Source of the DNA: Symsagittifera roscoffensis
Lineage: Eukaryota; Xenacoelomorpha; Acoela; Convolutidae
Length of the DNA: 64,000 nt
Assembly: GCF_963678635.1 (NCBI RefSeq)
Contig: NC_087068.1
Location: forward strand, 59,954,872 to 60,018,871
Direction of reading: 5' to 3'
The translations under genes and the position numbers were made by a program. Below, piece by piece: positions 1 through 13,079 of this stretch; within the stretch, counting starts at the first letter, position 1; each line of letters begins with the position of its first letter. A model generated the notes under the pieces. It was not told where the DNA came from and ran no database searches. It worked only from the letters and a program-made list of their open reading frames with translations.

Positions 1-949
1 GTTTTAAATTAAACAAGAGAAGAAAACAGAAGTTTCTTAAAATTTCATCAGAGTTAATAAAGTGTAACTTTTTTTTGCAAAATTCGCAACCTATATTGTA
101 CTACAAAATGGGTAATTTTGCCTTTTTTTAAATTTTCAAAATCTACGCCAAAACGACCAAAATAACTGATGGGAAAATTATATTAAAAATATTTTCTTAC
201 ACATTCCAATTAAGTTCAAGAAGAGTAAAATCTGCCAAAAATCTGTATCAGAGAATATATTTTATAGCCAAAAAATTTATTTTAACTAAATAAAACTCAA
301 AATATTTGCCTAAAGCAAACTTCTAGCGTTTTGCGCAATTTATGGAGAACTTATCTGTCTAAAAATTTGTGGAGCTGTGTAGGAGGCTCCATTTGATATC
401 ATTTTCTTGAATTAAAATGATAGTTTCAGCGTAATTTTTAAATTACTAAGAAAGCCAAAATAACTCATTTTTGGGTTAACATTTTTGGCTGCGGGTTTGG
501 TTTGGCACAATAAATTACTCTTTATTATTTCTTATGAAAATTTGAGCAAATTTTCTTTTCCTCACTTTGTGTGTAATTGAAACTGAATTTGAGAAAAAAT
601 GTTGTTTTAATTTTCAAAATGGGTTCATTTTGTCCGGCTAATTTTAATCAACACTTTAAATGTTGTATTTTGTTTTGTGGATTTAAAAGTGATCTGTGCC
701 TATTTTTTAAATGAAAGTTCGATAAGCAACGTTTTACACAACTTAACTAACGGGCCAATTTTCTTTCAGTTAGTTCCAAAAGAAAAGAATATTTTTGCTA
801 AAAGAATTATTCATACTGTTTTTTCGCATTTTCAAATAATTAGATCGGGAGTCTTAAATTAACATCCCGTGAATCAGAAAAAAACACACTTTTATTGAAA
901 AATGTTGAAACTAAAATTTCATAATTTTTTCAGAAACTTAGAAATCTTT

Positions 950-1605
950 CAGAAAACTTACGTTCAGTTATCTTATCAGTTAATCAGAAAAAATGATGCA
1001 TACTAGATGATTTGGCAAAGTATCCAGTATGTAAATTTGTGAAGCTAATATTGTTCTCGTAAATGGTTCATTTTCAACACTGAGTTCAAAATTATGATTT
1101 TTTTAGACATTTAGATATTTGCTAGAAAACTTACGTTAAGTTATCTTTTCAGTTAACCGGAAAAATCGATTAACTTAGGTTAACTAACCTAAAGTCCCCA
1201 TCTTAACTGAGTCGAACAACTAAATCATTTTAGTAAGCTTCTGGTAAAATTTAGTTTGCGAAGTGAGTTAAATTTTCTGGCAGTTTGCCAAATATGTTAA
1301 ATTAGAAAAAAATCTTTGTATATTCTGACGAAACCTTGATTGTTTTGACTACACTGTAAATAGTTTCAAACAAAACTCAAAATAAATTTGATTTAAAAAT
1401 AAAACTTCTTAATACAAAAGAAATTTCCATAAGAATTTAAAATAAAATGAAAACTAAGTGTCGAAAATGAATCATATACCAAAACAATAATAGCTACGCA
1501 AATTTACTTACTGAGTGGTTTGCCAAATTAGCCAGTATGCATAATTTTTCCGATCAGCTGATAAGATATCTGAAGGTAAATTTTCTTAAAGATATCTCAG
1601 TGTCG
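950..1605. repeat. fold-back (inverted repeat) element
   Basis: The segment around 950-1110 (TTATCAGTTAATCAGAAAAA, GCATACTAG, TTTGGCAAA) is repeated in inverse orientation around 1450-1605 (TTTGCCAAAT, CAGTATGCAT, CTGATAAGATATCTGAA). A third partial copy follows at 1605-1720. It could form a long hairpin; no ORF inside. Confidence 0.55.
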
Positions 1606-2467
1606 AAAAAGTTCTTTATGTTGAATGAAGTATTCAAAATTGAATCATATACGAAAATAATATTAGCTGTACAAAATCACATATTGGCTCGTTTGCCATG
1701 CATAACGAATTAGAGTTACTCTTCCAGCATGCATCATATATAATACGTTCAAAGCGCGGATATATTAGCGCAGAACACTGCCAAATTTATTTTTTCCATA
1801 ACTTTACCCTCTGAAGATTACCAGTCACCCCCAATCATAAATATTATTATTATTTTTTGAAAGTCGGAAATAAAAGATTCTCCTATTCCCAGCCAGCGCA
1901 ATAGGTTCATCAGGTTGACAAGTTTTTAGTGAAAGGAACGTTGAAATTGAACTCCAAAAATTCAAAACTATTTTCTCATGTTCTTTTTTCGCACGCAATC
2001 ACGCAAGGTCAGGTACAAGTTAGTTGTTTTTAATTCATTTTAGATTAATTTTAACCCAAAAGAATTGGCTGCTGTTCAATCAACTTTTTAAGAAAACTTA
2101 TCAAAAATGATTAGTTAGTAAATTGAAGTAAGCCTGAAAAAAAAACAGCTTTGTGCTTAAATATTTTGTCATTTTTCGAAACAATAAAAAATATTTCTGG
2201 AAATTTGCTTTCGAAGTAATTGTAAAAAAAAACATTGGAACTGGCTGGTTCAATATATTACAAACCATCTGGGCAAAACAAGGTAAAACTCGGCCCAGTT
2301 TTTTTCAACGCTCAGACAACCTTCTTCGGCACCTATCGTGAAACTTGAATTGATACTAAACGTGCGTGCTTCAATTTGATACTAAATTTGATGAACATGA
2401 CGATTTCTTTTAAATCTGAATTTGAGTGATAAAAATTACCTTTGATCATATTTCATTCCCAGATCAG

Positions 2468-3983
2468 CCCGCATCCAAGTTTGGGCTTAAGTAATTGATT
2501 ATATTGGATTTTTATGCTGAGTTTTCTGGCAACTATATGTGATTATAGTTACCAAATTTGTTAGGTGTTTAATCAGTTTTAATGATGATCTTTTCCCAGA
2601 GAATAACTGATTATAGCTTATTCAGAAAACTTTTTAAATATTTTATAATCGTTTATAATCTCTACTTTTTTGTCACAACAAGAGCGTCTTTTTGTACATC
2701 TTATGTTTTACTATTTTTCTGTCAGTAGAACAATTTCTAAAAATAAGATGCCCTGTCACCTTTTGGTTCATCAGAACCCAAAGATTTACCATGAAACAAA
2801 AAGTTTGTAGAGAACTTTCATTTTTGTTGAAAAGTTATGCGGTAAGCAAAAAATAACCTCATTTAGAAAATCATTAAACTGAAACAACATTCTGATAATT
2901 CGGTAGTTCAAAAACCAAAAATGTGCTTCATGACACAAATCTAATCGAGGAGAAACTAAAAAAACGCTGAGAATTTCAATTTATTAGAAAACTGCTCAAA
3001 CAAATTTCTCATTTTTCACATAAACCAACATTTATGAAAAGCAAAAATTATCAGCAATTCAGATGCAAGGTTGAAAACAAAATGGACAAACAAAAAAATA
3101 TATAGATGATTTATAATCGATTAAAATTTTTTCTTTGTGCATAACAAACATAATAGAAATTGTGAATTTAATCGATTATAATTGTTTCGAAAAATAGATC
3201 GAATAATAATCTATTATAATCAGTTCAAAAATTTTATAATTGATTTAAGATTTTTTTTCAAAAAAAGAAGTTTTTATTGATTATGAAATAATTATAATTG
3301 ATTTTTAGCAATACTGGTACTAAAATCATAAATTAATTGATTATTGTTTCGACCAATCGAAGTTTGGGAAGGAGTTTTGTATGCTTTAATTTTTTTTCGT
3401 TTTTTGTTTTTCTACACAAAATCAACTAGCACAATTAAAAAAAATTAACCAGCTGACGTAAAAATTAAATTGTTCTAGTCTTGATTCGAACGACCTGAGA
3501 AAAATTTTCAAAAACTTTCCCGGTGCCGAGAAAAGCCGGCATGAATTTAAAAAAAAAATTTTTCGTCTATTTTTAAGCAAACAGTCCGATGATAGATTAG
3601 TTTTAGTAGCTTGAAAGCTTAGAGCTGCCTAAATTACTAAAAAAACATAATTCTAATCGATTAAAAGTTGTGTTTTTGAGTATTTGGGAACAAAAACTTC
3701 AAAAATTTAAAAAACTGCAAACACAAAATTTTAAACATTTTGAAAAGTTTTTGAATTTTTAAAGTTTTCTAGCCATTTTTCAAAAATTGCTTTTCAAATT
3801 GCCTATTTTACTATGACTGTTGAATATTCCAAGCTCTAGTTTTTCGTTCAGAACCTTTTATCACACTGCGCAGAAAAAACGACACTAAATTGAAAAAACT
3901 TTTTTGTTTTATTTTGTAAGACTTTGTTCGGAACACTGCACATTGAACGGCTATCCTTATAAATGCTTGAAACTGGATGTGGG
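2468..3983. mobile_element. older copy of the palindrome-rich inverted-repeat element
   Basis: Starts CCCGCATCCAAGTTTGGGCT and ends TTGAAACTGGATGTGGG, matching the termini of the element at 26994-27970. The interior shares the region around GGTTCATC-AGAAC and CCA(T/C)GAAACAAAA, and diverged palindromic AT(C/T)GATTATAAT motifs. About 500 bp near 3460-3962 match another repeat at 13190-13685 and appear nested in it. Confidence 0.6.
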
Positions 3984-4413
3984 ACATTTCTTGAAGACCA
4001 TATTTTGTTCAGGGGAAGAAACTAAGAAGCAGGGTCTGTTTTTTGCAACCAATTTTGAGTACATCAAACGAAGCTCGTAACGGACCGGGGTTAAGTAAAG
4101 CTTTATTATTTTGAAATCTTTTCAGCTGTGATTTCAATTCTAAAATTAAAAAAGAATCGTGTCGGGAAAAAATAAGTCTGAATTTATTTTTGTTTTTCTA
4201 ACTAAATTTGAGAAAACTGTCAAGAACTGCTGACCTCCAAATTTATTCTACTAAAATTTCAACAGACTGTCTAATAATTATCGCTCAGTTGTGCATTTTT
4301 TTTGCCAAATTCAATAGAAATTTATAGAATAAAAAAAGCAGGAGACTTTGGACAAAAATGGAGCAAACTTGATGTTTTTTTTTTTCGTTTTTTTTTCTAT
4401 TTTTTTTAAATTG

Positions 4414-4419
4414 TTTATT
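4414..4419 (-). terminator. candidate polyadenylation signal AATAAA
   Basis: TTTATT on the plus strand reads AATAAA on the minus strand, 90 bases past the stop codon of the probable last exon. In AT-rich DNA this hexamer is common, so it is only supported by its position. Confidence 0.4.
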
Positions 4420-4508
4420 TTTGACTTTATCTTCAATCAGTTTGGTCGAAACGTTCTGAGCTTCTGGTACAGCAACCAGCTATTCTTGTTACATTATAAA
4501 ATCTGTTC

Positions 4509-5371
4509 TCAGTTCTCTAATATCTGAACATTAGGATCTATAATAATTGAATATCGTTTTACCACTTGTCGTCTTGGCTTCCCTGTCCCTCCTGTGACTC
4601 CATTTAACTGCTCCTCCCTCGAAAGCTCCGAGTAGTAGTTCGAGTCAGTGCTGTGGTCTCTTCTCATTCCTCCCCCAGCCCCGCCTCTACCCCTGCCGGT
4701 GGCCCCTCTGCGGACCACGCCCCCGACCCCACCTCCGTCAATCTCGCCTCTCAACTGCAGTTGGGCGTTGTTCAATGTTGGGTCCATCTGGTGGAATAAG
4801 TCTGGGCTGATTTCATGTGGGCCGGGGGGCACTTTATTGCCGGTGTGGTGGCTGGTCCAGAGATTGCTGGAGTGCATGACTTCAATAGAGTACACGCCCC
4901 CACATTCGTCCCTGTTATACTCATGGCCCCTCAACCGACTCCTCCCCCGCCGCTCCCCCGCCAACACTGTTGCACTCTGCTCATGACTCATCAGTTGGTC
5001 TCTGTGGATGTAAGTGTGGTTGTCGGCAGGGTTAAAGTGTATCGGGGGTGGTGGGGAGGGGGAACTGGGCACCAAGGGGAGGTTCTCTTCCTCATTCCCC
5101 TCCCCTTCACCCTCCCCCTCACCCTCCCCCTCACCCTCCCCCTCACCCTCTCCCTCACCCTCCCCCTCCCCCTGCCGCTGCCTCTGCCTCTGCTGATCAT
5201 CTTCCTCCCGTTCGGGTAAGTCCCCCATTGAGTTGATGTTCTGGGTCTGTTGAAGTGGGGGAGAAGAGGGTGCATTTATGATGTTCATCAGATTCATCTC
5301 TGACTGGCGTGAGTAGATGTCTGTCTCGAATGTCTCGTCACGTGGCATAGATCGGTTGCCGCCGTTTCCTC
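4509..5371 (-). CDS. probable last exon: low-complexity C-terminal tail
   Basis: This is a GC-rich open frame of 863 nt on the minus strand, starting after a probable acceptor (gttttgttgaag at 5372) and ending at a stop at 4509-4511. It codes for a hydrophilic tail: a Met/Asn/Pro-rich start, Gln/Arg repeats, about 30 residues of alternating Gly-Glu, a Pro/Ser stretch, a Gly/Arg-rich segment (GGVGGVVRRG...), and a final block rich in conserved-looking residues (KPRRQVVKRYSIIIDPNVQI). The Gly-Glu run comes from a 12-bp tandem repeat. An in-frame ATG at 5346-5348 could alternatively start a separate gene, but no promoter is apparent. It is placed in the TRPM-like gene by position and phase. Confidence 0.6.
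5094..5175 (-). repeat. coding 12-bp tandem repeat (Gly-Glu run)
   Basis: On the plus strand a CTCACCCTCCCC-type unit is repeated about six times with small changes. On the minus strand, in the frame of the last exon, it encodes alternating Gly and Glu. The unit is a multiple of three, so copy-number change would lengthen or shorten the protein without a frameshift. Confidence 0.85.
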
Positions 5372-6151
5372 CTTCAACAAAACTTCATTAACAGTAGTGC
5401 ATAATGATGGGCAATGAACCTGGCCCGCATCCAACATTTTCGAGGGGAATGGGAGGGCAAAATTTCAAAAAATTTTATCGAATTTTTCGTCCACCATTTT
5501 TTCGGCCCTTTTCTTAGGTTTGGCAATAAGTTCAGTTCCCGAGGTCTCCTTAAACAATAAATGAACCCTTTTTTCATCTCGCTAGAAGTTTCTGTGTTGC
5601 AGACAAATTTAATGTCAAACTGGTCGAAGAGGTGTCCCACCCCCACCCATCTAAATTTGTCCGACCCCCACCCGTCTTGAAAACTGGTTACTGTTCTCGA
5701 TTTCATAATTTTTCAAAAGAATAAAGTTACTTTTTGTCCAGCAGATATTGTTTCGTTTTGTCCTCTGTAAACTCTGTTTTGTTTTTTATTTTATTTTGAA
5801 ATCTATTGCTTCATCCTACAAGATATTCCCTCGCTCCTCGTCCAACAAGTTTATTGAATTAGAGCCAACTTCAGATTAGTGAGTGTCGTCAGATTTGAAT
5901 TCTTTCCTTCAGACATTTTTGCAGCTATTAAAAAGCAATGCTTCAATTGTTATTTAACTTACAAGTTGCTGCATCGCAAGTGTCGCGAACTTAGCTAGCC
6001 ACTCTCGTCACTTAAGGAGGCTATTGCAGACATATTTGGAACCCCATAAAACCCAACTTTGTAAGACTTCTCTCTGTACTTCTCTATCACTGATGATTAG
6101 TGAGGTGGACGAGGAGGAGGGCAAGGAACAAAAAACACCTGTTCTGCTCAC

Positions 6152-6303
6152 CTCTGATTCGTTTGGCTGATCTGGGCGAAGGCATCACACAGCACCCCGT
6201 CAACTGCTCCTCGTCATCACTAATCGGGGTCAAGTGGGCCAGTCTGCTTGCTTCACCCCTGCCCCTTATCGATTCCATTGGGGGGTGGGGGTGAGGACTG
6301 CAG
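6152..6303 (-). CDS. candidate TRPM-like penultimate exon
   Basis: A strong donor (AGAG|GTGAGC, GT at 6151-6150) ends a GC-rich stretch coding RLAHLTPISDDEEQLTGCCV then MPSPRSAKRIRG on the minus strand. It ends in phase 1, and the next downstream acceptor (ttgttgaag before 5371) starts with two codon bases, so the two join in frame. The 5' end is uncertain; gaatag at 6305-6304 and ctgcag a few bases on are the nearest acceptor-like sites. The acidic SDDEE and basic KRIRG patches have no clear family match. Membership in the TRPM-like gene rests on strand, order and splice phase. Confidence 0.5.
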
Positions 6304-9300
6304 CTATTCAGAAGATCTTGGTTGAATTTAACTGGGCCAGTATGGTAATTGCCAAAATTCATATCGAACAAGAACGAAAAAGAATCTGTGCAGTTGGTAC
6401 GTTTCGCTTTGATAATAATTGGCGCTTATCTTCTTTGTGTAATTATATTTAGTCTCTGATAATTTTCTGAAATCAATTTTTTGTTTTATGTTTTCTCTTT
6501 CATTAATTCAAGTTATTTAAGTCAAATTGCAAACGTCATTCTTATTGCATACCATTGAATTCGAAATAATCAGTGTCTCAGTTTTTAAGATAGTTGCCTG
6601 AAGATCTGCAATAAAAAGAAAATTAGCAGTTATAGGCATGTGATATAGTTTCGTACTTGGTCCACAAATATCTCATAAGAATCGGATTGGGCGGCTTGGA
6701 TTTTGCAGATCGCGTAGATTGTCTGAAATGAAGTAAATTTGGATACAAGAATAATTTAGGAATTTTCAATGCAGAATCGCCCGTTTGTCTGGTCTTGAAA
6801 TGAGTGAGCCCTGGAATGGAAGCGGAAGAAGACTAATCCAATAACTGTTTCAGCCGCACTTGATGTCTATGCCACTTAGAGATCATTCGCATTGGCCCCC
6901 CTAACTGTTCCTGTGGATTTGGATGAATTAGAGGGTTATTGGAGCATATAAATTATAACTAGGGTCCAAATCACTGCGAGTTTAAGAAAATAGAAATTGT
7001 TGTTTTGCTTCGCAACTGATACCCGAGGCATTAATATCAAATTGCAGTCAACTCCATACCTGTAACTTAAGTGTTTTGTTTGTTATGTGGCAATTTAACA
7101 CACGGAGGGAAGATCTAGATTGAGTTGTTCTGACTTATCTTTCTGACATATTTAACTTTAAGCTCCCTAGGCAATAAAACCCCTACTTGGGATTAGGGAA
7201 ACTTCCCAAGAAGCCGAATGATTCCCACGAATAACCCGAACCGCGAGAACCGAGAAGTTCCTGAATTTTTTTTCTTCTACAGGCTTCGTGCAAATCAGTT
7301 TTTCATTTTTTCATACTTTTTTAAATCGATGTGTCTCGAAGGCATCCTAGGTCAATTGCTCGGGAAAGCGTAATAAAATTTAATAAATAAAACATTTTAC
7401 AAAGAAAAAAAAATAAAAATAATTGCGAGTTTTCTACTGACACTAAATAAGCTCAAACTGTTTCTTAAACAAAAAAGAACATGGTCAAAGCTATCGTAGT
7501 CTATTTTCCCTATTGGCTCCGTGCTCTTGTGGTTTTGGGTGGGGAATTAGTTATGAGCTGGGTTTGGCGCTTAAAAGGAGAACTTTACTACTCGCTATAA
7601 AACGCCATAAGACCGACATTCGTTTTTGTTTATTCATTTATGGCAACTTGACCATATTATCTCTTCATGTTCATTAATTCTTTTGTGAACTAGTGCAGTT
7701 AAAATTTGCTTGGAAATATTAGGGGGGAGGGGGAGTAGAGAGAGGAGAGAGTGGTTTTCAGTTTGGAACCCCCCTTTGCCAGCGTCACCTAATCCCAAGC
7801 CCAATGCATTCCAGGGTTCCCTGGAGCGAGAGGGATAAAAGGGTAGTAAAGGTGGATTAGACTGGGTGCTCATAAATGTACTCTTCGTGCCAGTTGCGTC
7901 TGCTCCTTCCAATCACTCTTCAATCTGTCCTCATATATGATAACAGAACGGAGCTGATCCACAAACCATACATACACACAGTCGCATCTGAATTATTCCG
8001 ACATACATAAACATTCTACCAATAGTAGTAAAAGACAACTGCTTTCATTCTTATTCTATTTTGGTTCATGTATTCATTTTGTCAGCTACTGATTTTCCAT
8101 AAAACTTAAACGCCAAGTAGAAAAACGTAGAGAAAAAATATAAAATAGTGTTATTTTTTGCTAAAATGGAAACCTGACTAAACAAAATTTTAGTTGTTTC
8201 CATAGTTTTCTTGTTTCCATTTTGGTAAAATGTCGCTGAAACCTGAAGTGAATCCCAATTAAATGTCGTCTGAGTTTAATTCCCTGCCCGACAGGAGTTC
8301 CTTCTCAGAACAAACAGAGGATTGAATGGAAACAGCAGCAATGTGAACAGTTATCTACTCGTTCCAACAGTCAGTCAAAACTATTCGATCAAGTTGATCT
8401 GCAAACCACAGACCTTAAAACCGGCCAATCTTTCTTGCACGAAACGACCCAGTTAAAACAAAGTTCAAGACAAATGCATCACACCCCCTTTCAACACAAC
8501 CTTTCAACGCCCACCCCCTAAATTTTCTACTGGATAAAAGGCGAAAGAGTCCAAAACTTGCTTCTTGGGTTGGAGCTCTTACAAAAAATAGTTTCAAATT
8601 GAATTGATGCAAGTCATTTGGTCTTTTTATTCGTATAAGAGACGCTACAAAGCATGTAAGGTTACAAAATGACGAAAAAAATATTGTATTTAATTGTTTT
8701 TCTTCCGATTATTTCATCAATTTCTTCGCCAAAACTTTTTAATTGGCCCTAAAGGGCAGTCGGAACATTCAAAACTTCGCCTTGATATTCATGCAGTCTT
8801 GTCATGTAATCTAATTCAATTTTTTTTCTTCTTACATAGATTAGCTCCTTAGATCACCGCAGTTTCTGCACGAATTTAATTTAAACTCTTCGAGAAAAAA
8901 TTTCTACTTTGTGAAAAAGTGTTAAAAAGTTCGCCTCAATTTTTGAAAGATCTTATTCAAAATTGACAAGTTTGCGAGAAAGTTTATTTGAAGATTTTGC
9001 ACGAATATGTTAAAATCTTCGAGAAAAATTTTTCATTTCCTTAAAAAGTGTTTTTAAATAAATCTTTAACAAAGCTGACGAATAATTTCCGCATTTTGCT
9101 TTTTCTATGATATTCTTGTGGCAAATAATTGCTTTCGCGGATTCAAGATTTTCTCGAAATTTAGAAAAAAATTTTAAGATCAACCAATTTGATTTTTGAG
9201 CCTTACCAAACAGCAAGACATTTCTGCTTAGTTTACTGCGTGCTGGTGAAATTTAAAAAAAATCAATAGTGCCATACTGCCCCCTCCTAACTCTTATGAA

Positions 9301-12300
9301 TAATTGCAGAAAAATTGTTAGAATGTCACCATAATTCATCAGAAAGAAATTGCAATATTGAACGTAAGACGAATTTTTTCTGTAAAAGCAAAACTACGAA
9401 TCAAGTGATGGTGCTTCAGCAATTGACTTTTTGAATAGTCATGCTCGGTGTTAAGTTTTTAGGTTTTTGGAGGTATAATATTTGGAGGCTCAAAAATGGC
9501 ACATGATTTTGTCAAATTAACAGCCTGAACAACTGCATGAAAAGTACTTTTGGTTTGAGAAAAAATTGATGCTAAGCTTAGATTTTATGGTTTTTTGATA
9601 ACAAGATTTTTAAAATTTTCCCACGAGAATCCGATAAACAACTGAAATTACAGGGTTACGATTTAAGAGATATGGGTTTTTGTCTGGCTTATATGTTATC
9701 TTGCTCATAGTTAGGTTGATTATAAACTTATGAACTACGTTTTTATCTGAGCAATCAGAAGGGTAAATGCACCTCCTAGAGTCACCGAAAATACCTTTTT
9801 GTGCTCAGTATGGTCTTTTCTTTTCCCGATAAATTGCGAATTTTATACAAGAACATTCAGAGGAACTGTTTTAAACCATTTGAAAGACATTGATGTCTTG
9901 AGTCCAAAATATTTTTTCTTCGATAACTTTTTGTACTGCTGTGAGGTTTTTTCATACTATATTGGCCAATGTGTGATTCTTATTGCGCACTGTTTGTTCA
10001 GAAGTTTTTTGTTCAGCAACGCTTAGCGAGTGCGGTGAAACGAGTCTTTCAAATTAAACTGAGGCATTTGATTGTTTGCTGAGATAATTTATTACTCCTT
10101 TTCCAACTTTTGAATAAAGTGCAAATTGCTTATGCAGGGGTAGTTTTTGCTGCAGTCAAATTTCGGCAATTAAAATAATAGTTTTTAACAAATTTTTTTA
10201 AAAACTGGGAAAATATCAACTCTCCAAGTTTAAACTCAAAAATAAGTTTTCTACGTCTGATTATTTTTTTGTATAACTCTGGGTTTAGAAATGGCCAAAA
10301 AACCGTGCTCCAAAGTAATTTATGCTCGTTTTGAAGTTTTTATTGATAACGCGGAAAGTGTAACGCGAATTATTTTTTCGTGGCGTATCATCGCAAACCA
10401 CAAAATCATCCCAAACAAATTAAGCCGAGTCACTATGCCGGATTTTTGATAGTTTTGAAACATTATGCTTTTAAATGTTTTTTACTTTCAGAAAAAACCT
10501 GAGACCAATCATGGGGCAGTCGCAACATTCAAGATTTTGCCCCGATAGGCAAGCAGTGTTGTTTATGTTCGCATTTTGCTTTTGGCGCTGAAATTCAATT
10601 CGGCAATTGGTTAGTGGAATCAAAAATGAGAATTTAATAATTTTTACTACTTAAAAACGGCTAGGTTGCGGCAAAAATAGCATTAAATTGAATTTGAGCA
10701 GAAAAATTTCATAAAATTACATCATTTTTTGTATCTTATGATTGGTTTTGTTTTTTTTCCCGGCAGTTTTTGATTTTTCGGAAATTTTTATGAAGTCTCC
10801 CGAAAAAGCTTTTAATGCATTTGAAATTTTTTAAACAAGTTTTTAAATCATTGCATTTCAAAACACATCCGTAAAACGATAATCAAATTGAATTTGATGA
10901 TCTCAGAACTTTTCGGTGATCTCAAAACTACTTCTGGCAAAAAGCAGCAGTTTCTGAAGATTCGACAGCCAAAAAAACAATCAGCTACTTTCAATGCGTT
11001 CACCTGTTCTCCGCGTGAACACAAAGAAATTAGAAATCATGTAATTGAGGCTACAAATTTTGAAAAGTTAGCGGAAAACAGATGAAAGTCTTTCCGCTTT
11101 CCGATGAGATTTTTCACAGATGTTTTTTTTTACAGTGGAAAAAGGGTGAATCAAACTGAACTGATATTTTATTTAAAGTCAGCATATTTAAAGTCTATTG
11201 ATAAATTGAATGATTTCTTTAGACTTAATTAAAAAAAAATTGCTTTTTTGTACTTTTTTAAAACAGTTTCTAGTTTTTTCAGTAAACTTTTCGTAATTAT
11301 TGTAGCGAAAGTAACGGAATAATTGTGCTTGGGTGATTTTTTTTCTCCAGACAAATTTTGACTTTTTATTTAATCGTTTTTGACGATGTATAACCAATTT
11401 TTTTATATCATTCAAAAGGTAATGTTGTCTTAAGCTTGAATTTGAAAAAAGGTTTCTCCTGTGATTATTTTTCTTAAAATTATGGGGTCTTAAAGACTGC
11501 CATTTTGGCCAAATTGGGACAGTTAACGCGCGATATCTTTTTTCGCTATTAACGCGTAAGCGGAGATTTAATCCGTCCTAGAAATTGTTCCAAATTGGTT
11601 AAAGGAAGCTTATTTGCCAAAATTGATTTCTTAATAGGATCGAAATGTTTCTTTTCGTGTTTTATATGGCATGTTGGGGGTTTAGTTTTCACAAAAATCT
11701 CGAATAATAAAAATTCGTTAATTTTTTCATGTTATTACTGCTCCATAGATTTTAAAAGGCAGTCGATATATTCAGAGCTTTAACCTGGTACCAGCAGTCT
11801 TGTTTGTTTTTAGTTTTAGTTTCTAGTTTTTTTTTCTGGATTTTCGAAATTCAAAATGCTGAGTAATGTTTAGTACTTGTAAGTACTAATATATGTGAGA
11901 ATGATACAGTGCAACGCCTCAGTTTGTCGGATGGCTTCTGTATTAGCTGGTGCATACTTCGGCTGGCTTAGATACGAGAGTGGGAAGTCAATTTTATAGG
12001 TGGTGTTTTACTATTGTTCCAATTTTCGAAAAAAAGTGTCGGAATATTTCTACTCGGGCGGTTTTTTTTCTCCCCAGAAATTTTGACTAATAAACTGCTC
12101 TTTGGTCTATTTAATACTTTGCTCTATGCGTGTGGGGGGATAATTTAATTTTTTTTTTTTCATTTTTGTTGAAAGTTCATCAATTATTTTTCTTAGAATT
12201 ACGCCATGTAAATTAAAACAGATTCGGAACTTTCTGAGTTTGGCCCTGATACGAGCATCTTGTTTTTCAGAGAGCTTGTTCCCCTAAACCTACGTCTTAA

Positions 12301-12667
12301 GGTACGCGTTTATCAAATATTGGAATTGATAATATCGACTCATTAATCAAATTGATTTGTTCAACCCTGTACTCCTACAGCCAGTCAACTGACGAAAGAA
12401 GAAGAATTGAATTGAATAGAAAGCTAGGCTAGACAGTAAGATAGAAAACTACGAAACACTTAATATAAATACTCTACAAAAGTTCAAAAATCATTAGTTT
12501 GCTGAAAAAGTATTAAAGGAGTCAGATGTTGTCGCAGTTGAAGTTCAGAGCGCTTGGGGGGAAATAGATGAGGTCATGCCCGTACTATCATGTCAGATCA
12601 AAGGTCAAGAGAGGCCATTTGCGATGACTTTGTCCTGTTTCAGTTATGGAGGAAGTGTGTTCCGCAT
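6304..12667 (-). other. intronic DNA; one possible microexon
   Basis: AT-rich without convincing genes. At 7780-7830 a strong acceptor-like site (atccctctcgctccag) and a GTGACG donor-like site bracket about 32 bases on the minus strand that could encode EPWNALGLGL. No phase or family evidence confirms it. Confidence 0.35.
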
Positions 12668-12794
12668 TTATAGATCCACTTCTTCCGTGGACTGTCTTCT
12701 CAGAGTGAGGTGTTGAGTGGAAAGGAGATCGGATGTGGTGCTTGGAGGAGTCCCCACCCTCTGCCTCTGTCCAGCTGCTGCTTCTGAAGAAGTC
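12668..12794 (-). CDS. candidate TRPM-like 3' exon or alternative C-terminus
   Basis: The minus strand here is open with coding-like composition: a Ser/Thr/Arg-rich peptide ending RRQSTEEVDL before a TAA at 12668-12670. An acceptor-like site (acttcttcag) at 12796-12795 is phase-compatible with the phase-1 donor proposed for the coiled-coil exon. The frame stays open upstream to about 12877, so the exon could be longer. No AATAAA-like signal is evident just downstream. It may be an alternative last exon or simply an open stretch. There is no family similarity to rely on. Confidence 0.33.
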
Positions 12795-13079
12795 CTCCTC
12801 ATCAGCTGCTCTCCTGTCGTCCTCTCTTCCGATCCCTCTCTGTCCATTTCTCTCATCAGCTGCTCATTCAAACCCATTTTTTTTCCATGTTACGTTACAT
12901 TATTCACTATATCTTTTTGGATTAATCTACGAGTTGAAAATTAAACTGAAGTCTCACTGGCCAAAGAACAAACCGCGACAATATTTTTTTGATTTTCAAA
13001 TTTGATGAATAAAGAAATTACACTTGGTATAATAACAAGTGGTATAAAAACAAGGACTATAATAACTATTTCTGTTCTG

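Larger units (their letters stand above)
1..4413. other. AT-rich 3' flank of the TRPM-like gene
   Basis: No gene is supported. Apart from the fold-back element at 950-1605 and the transposon copy at 2468-3983 it is AT-rich single-copy-like DNA. Confidence 0.6.

Noticed and set aside
4648-5236. Plus-strand Pro/Ser-rich ORFs
   Set aside because: They are complementary to the low-complexity last exon on the minus strand.
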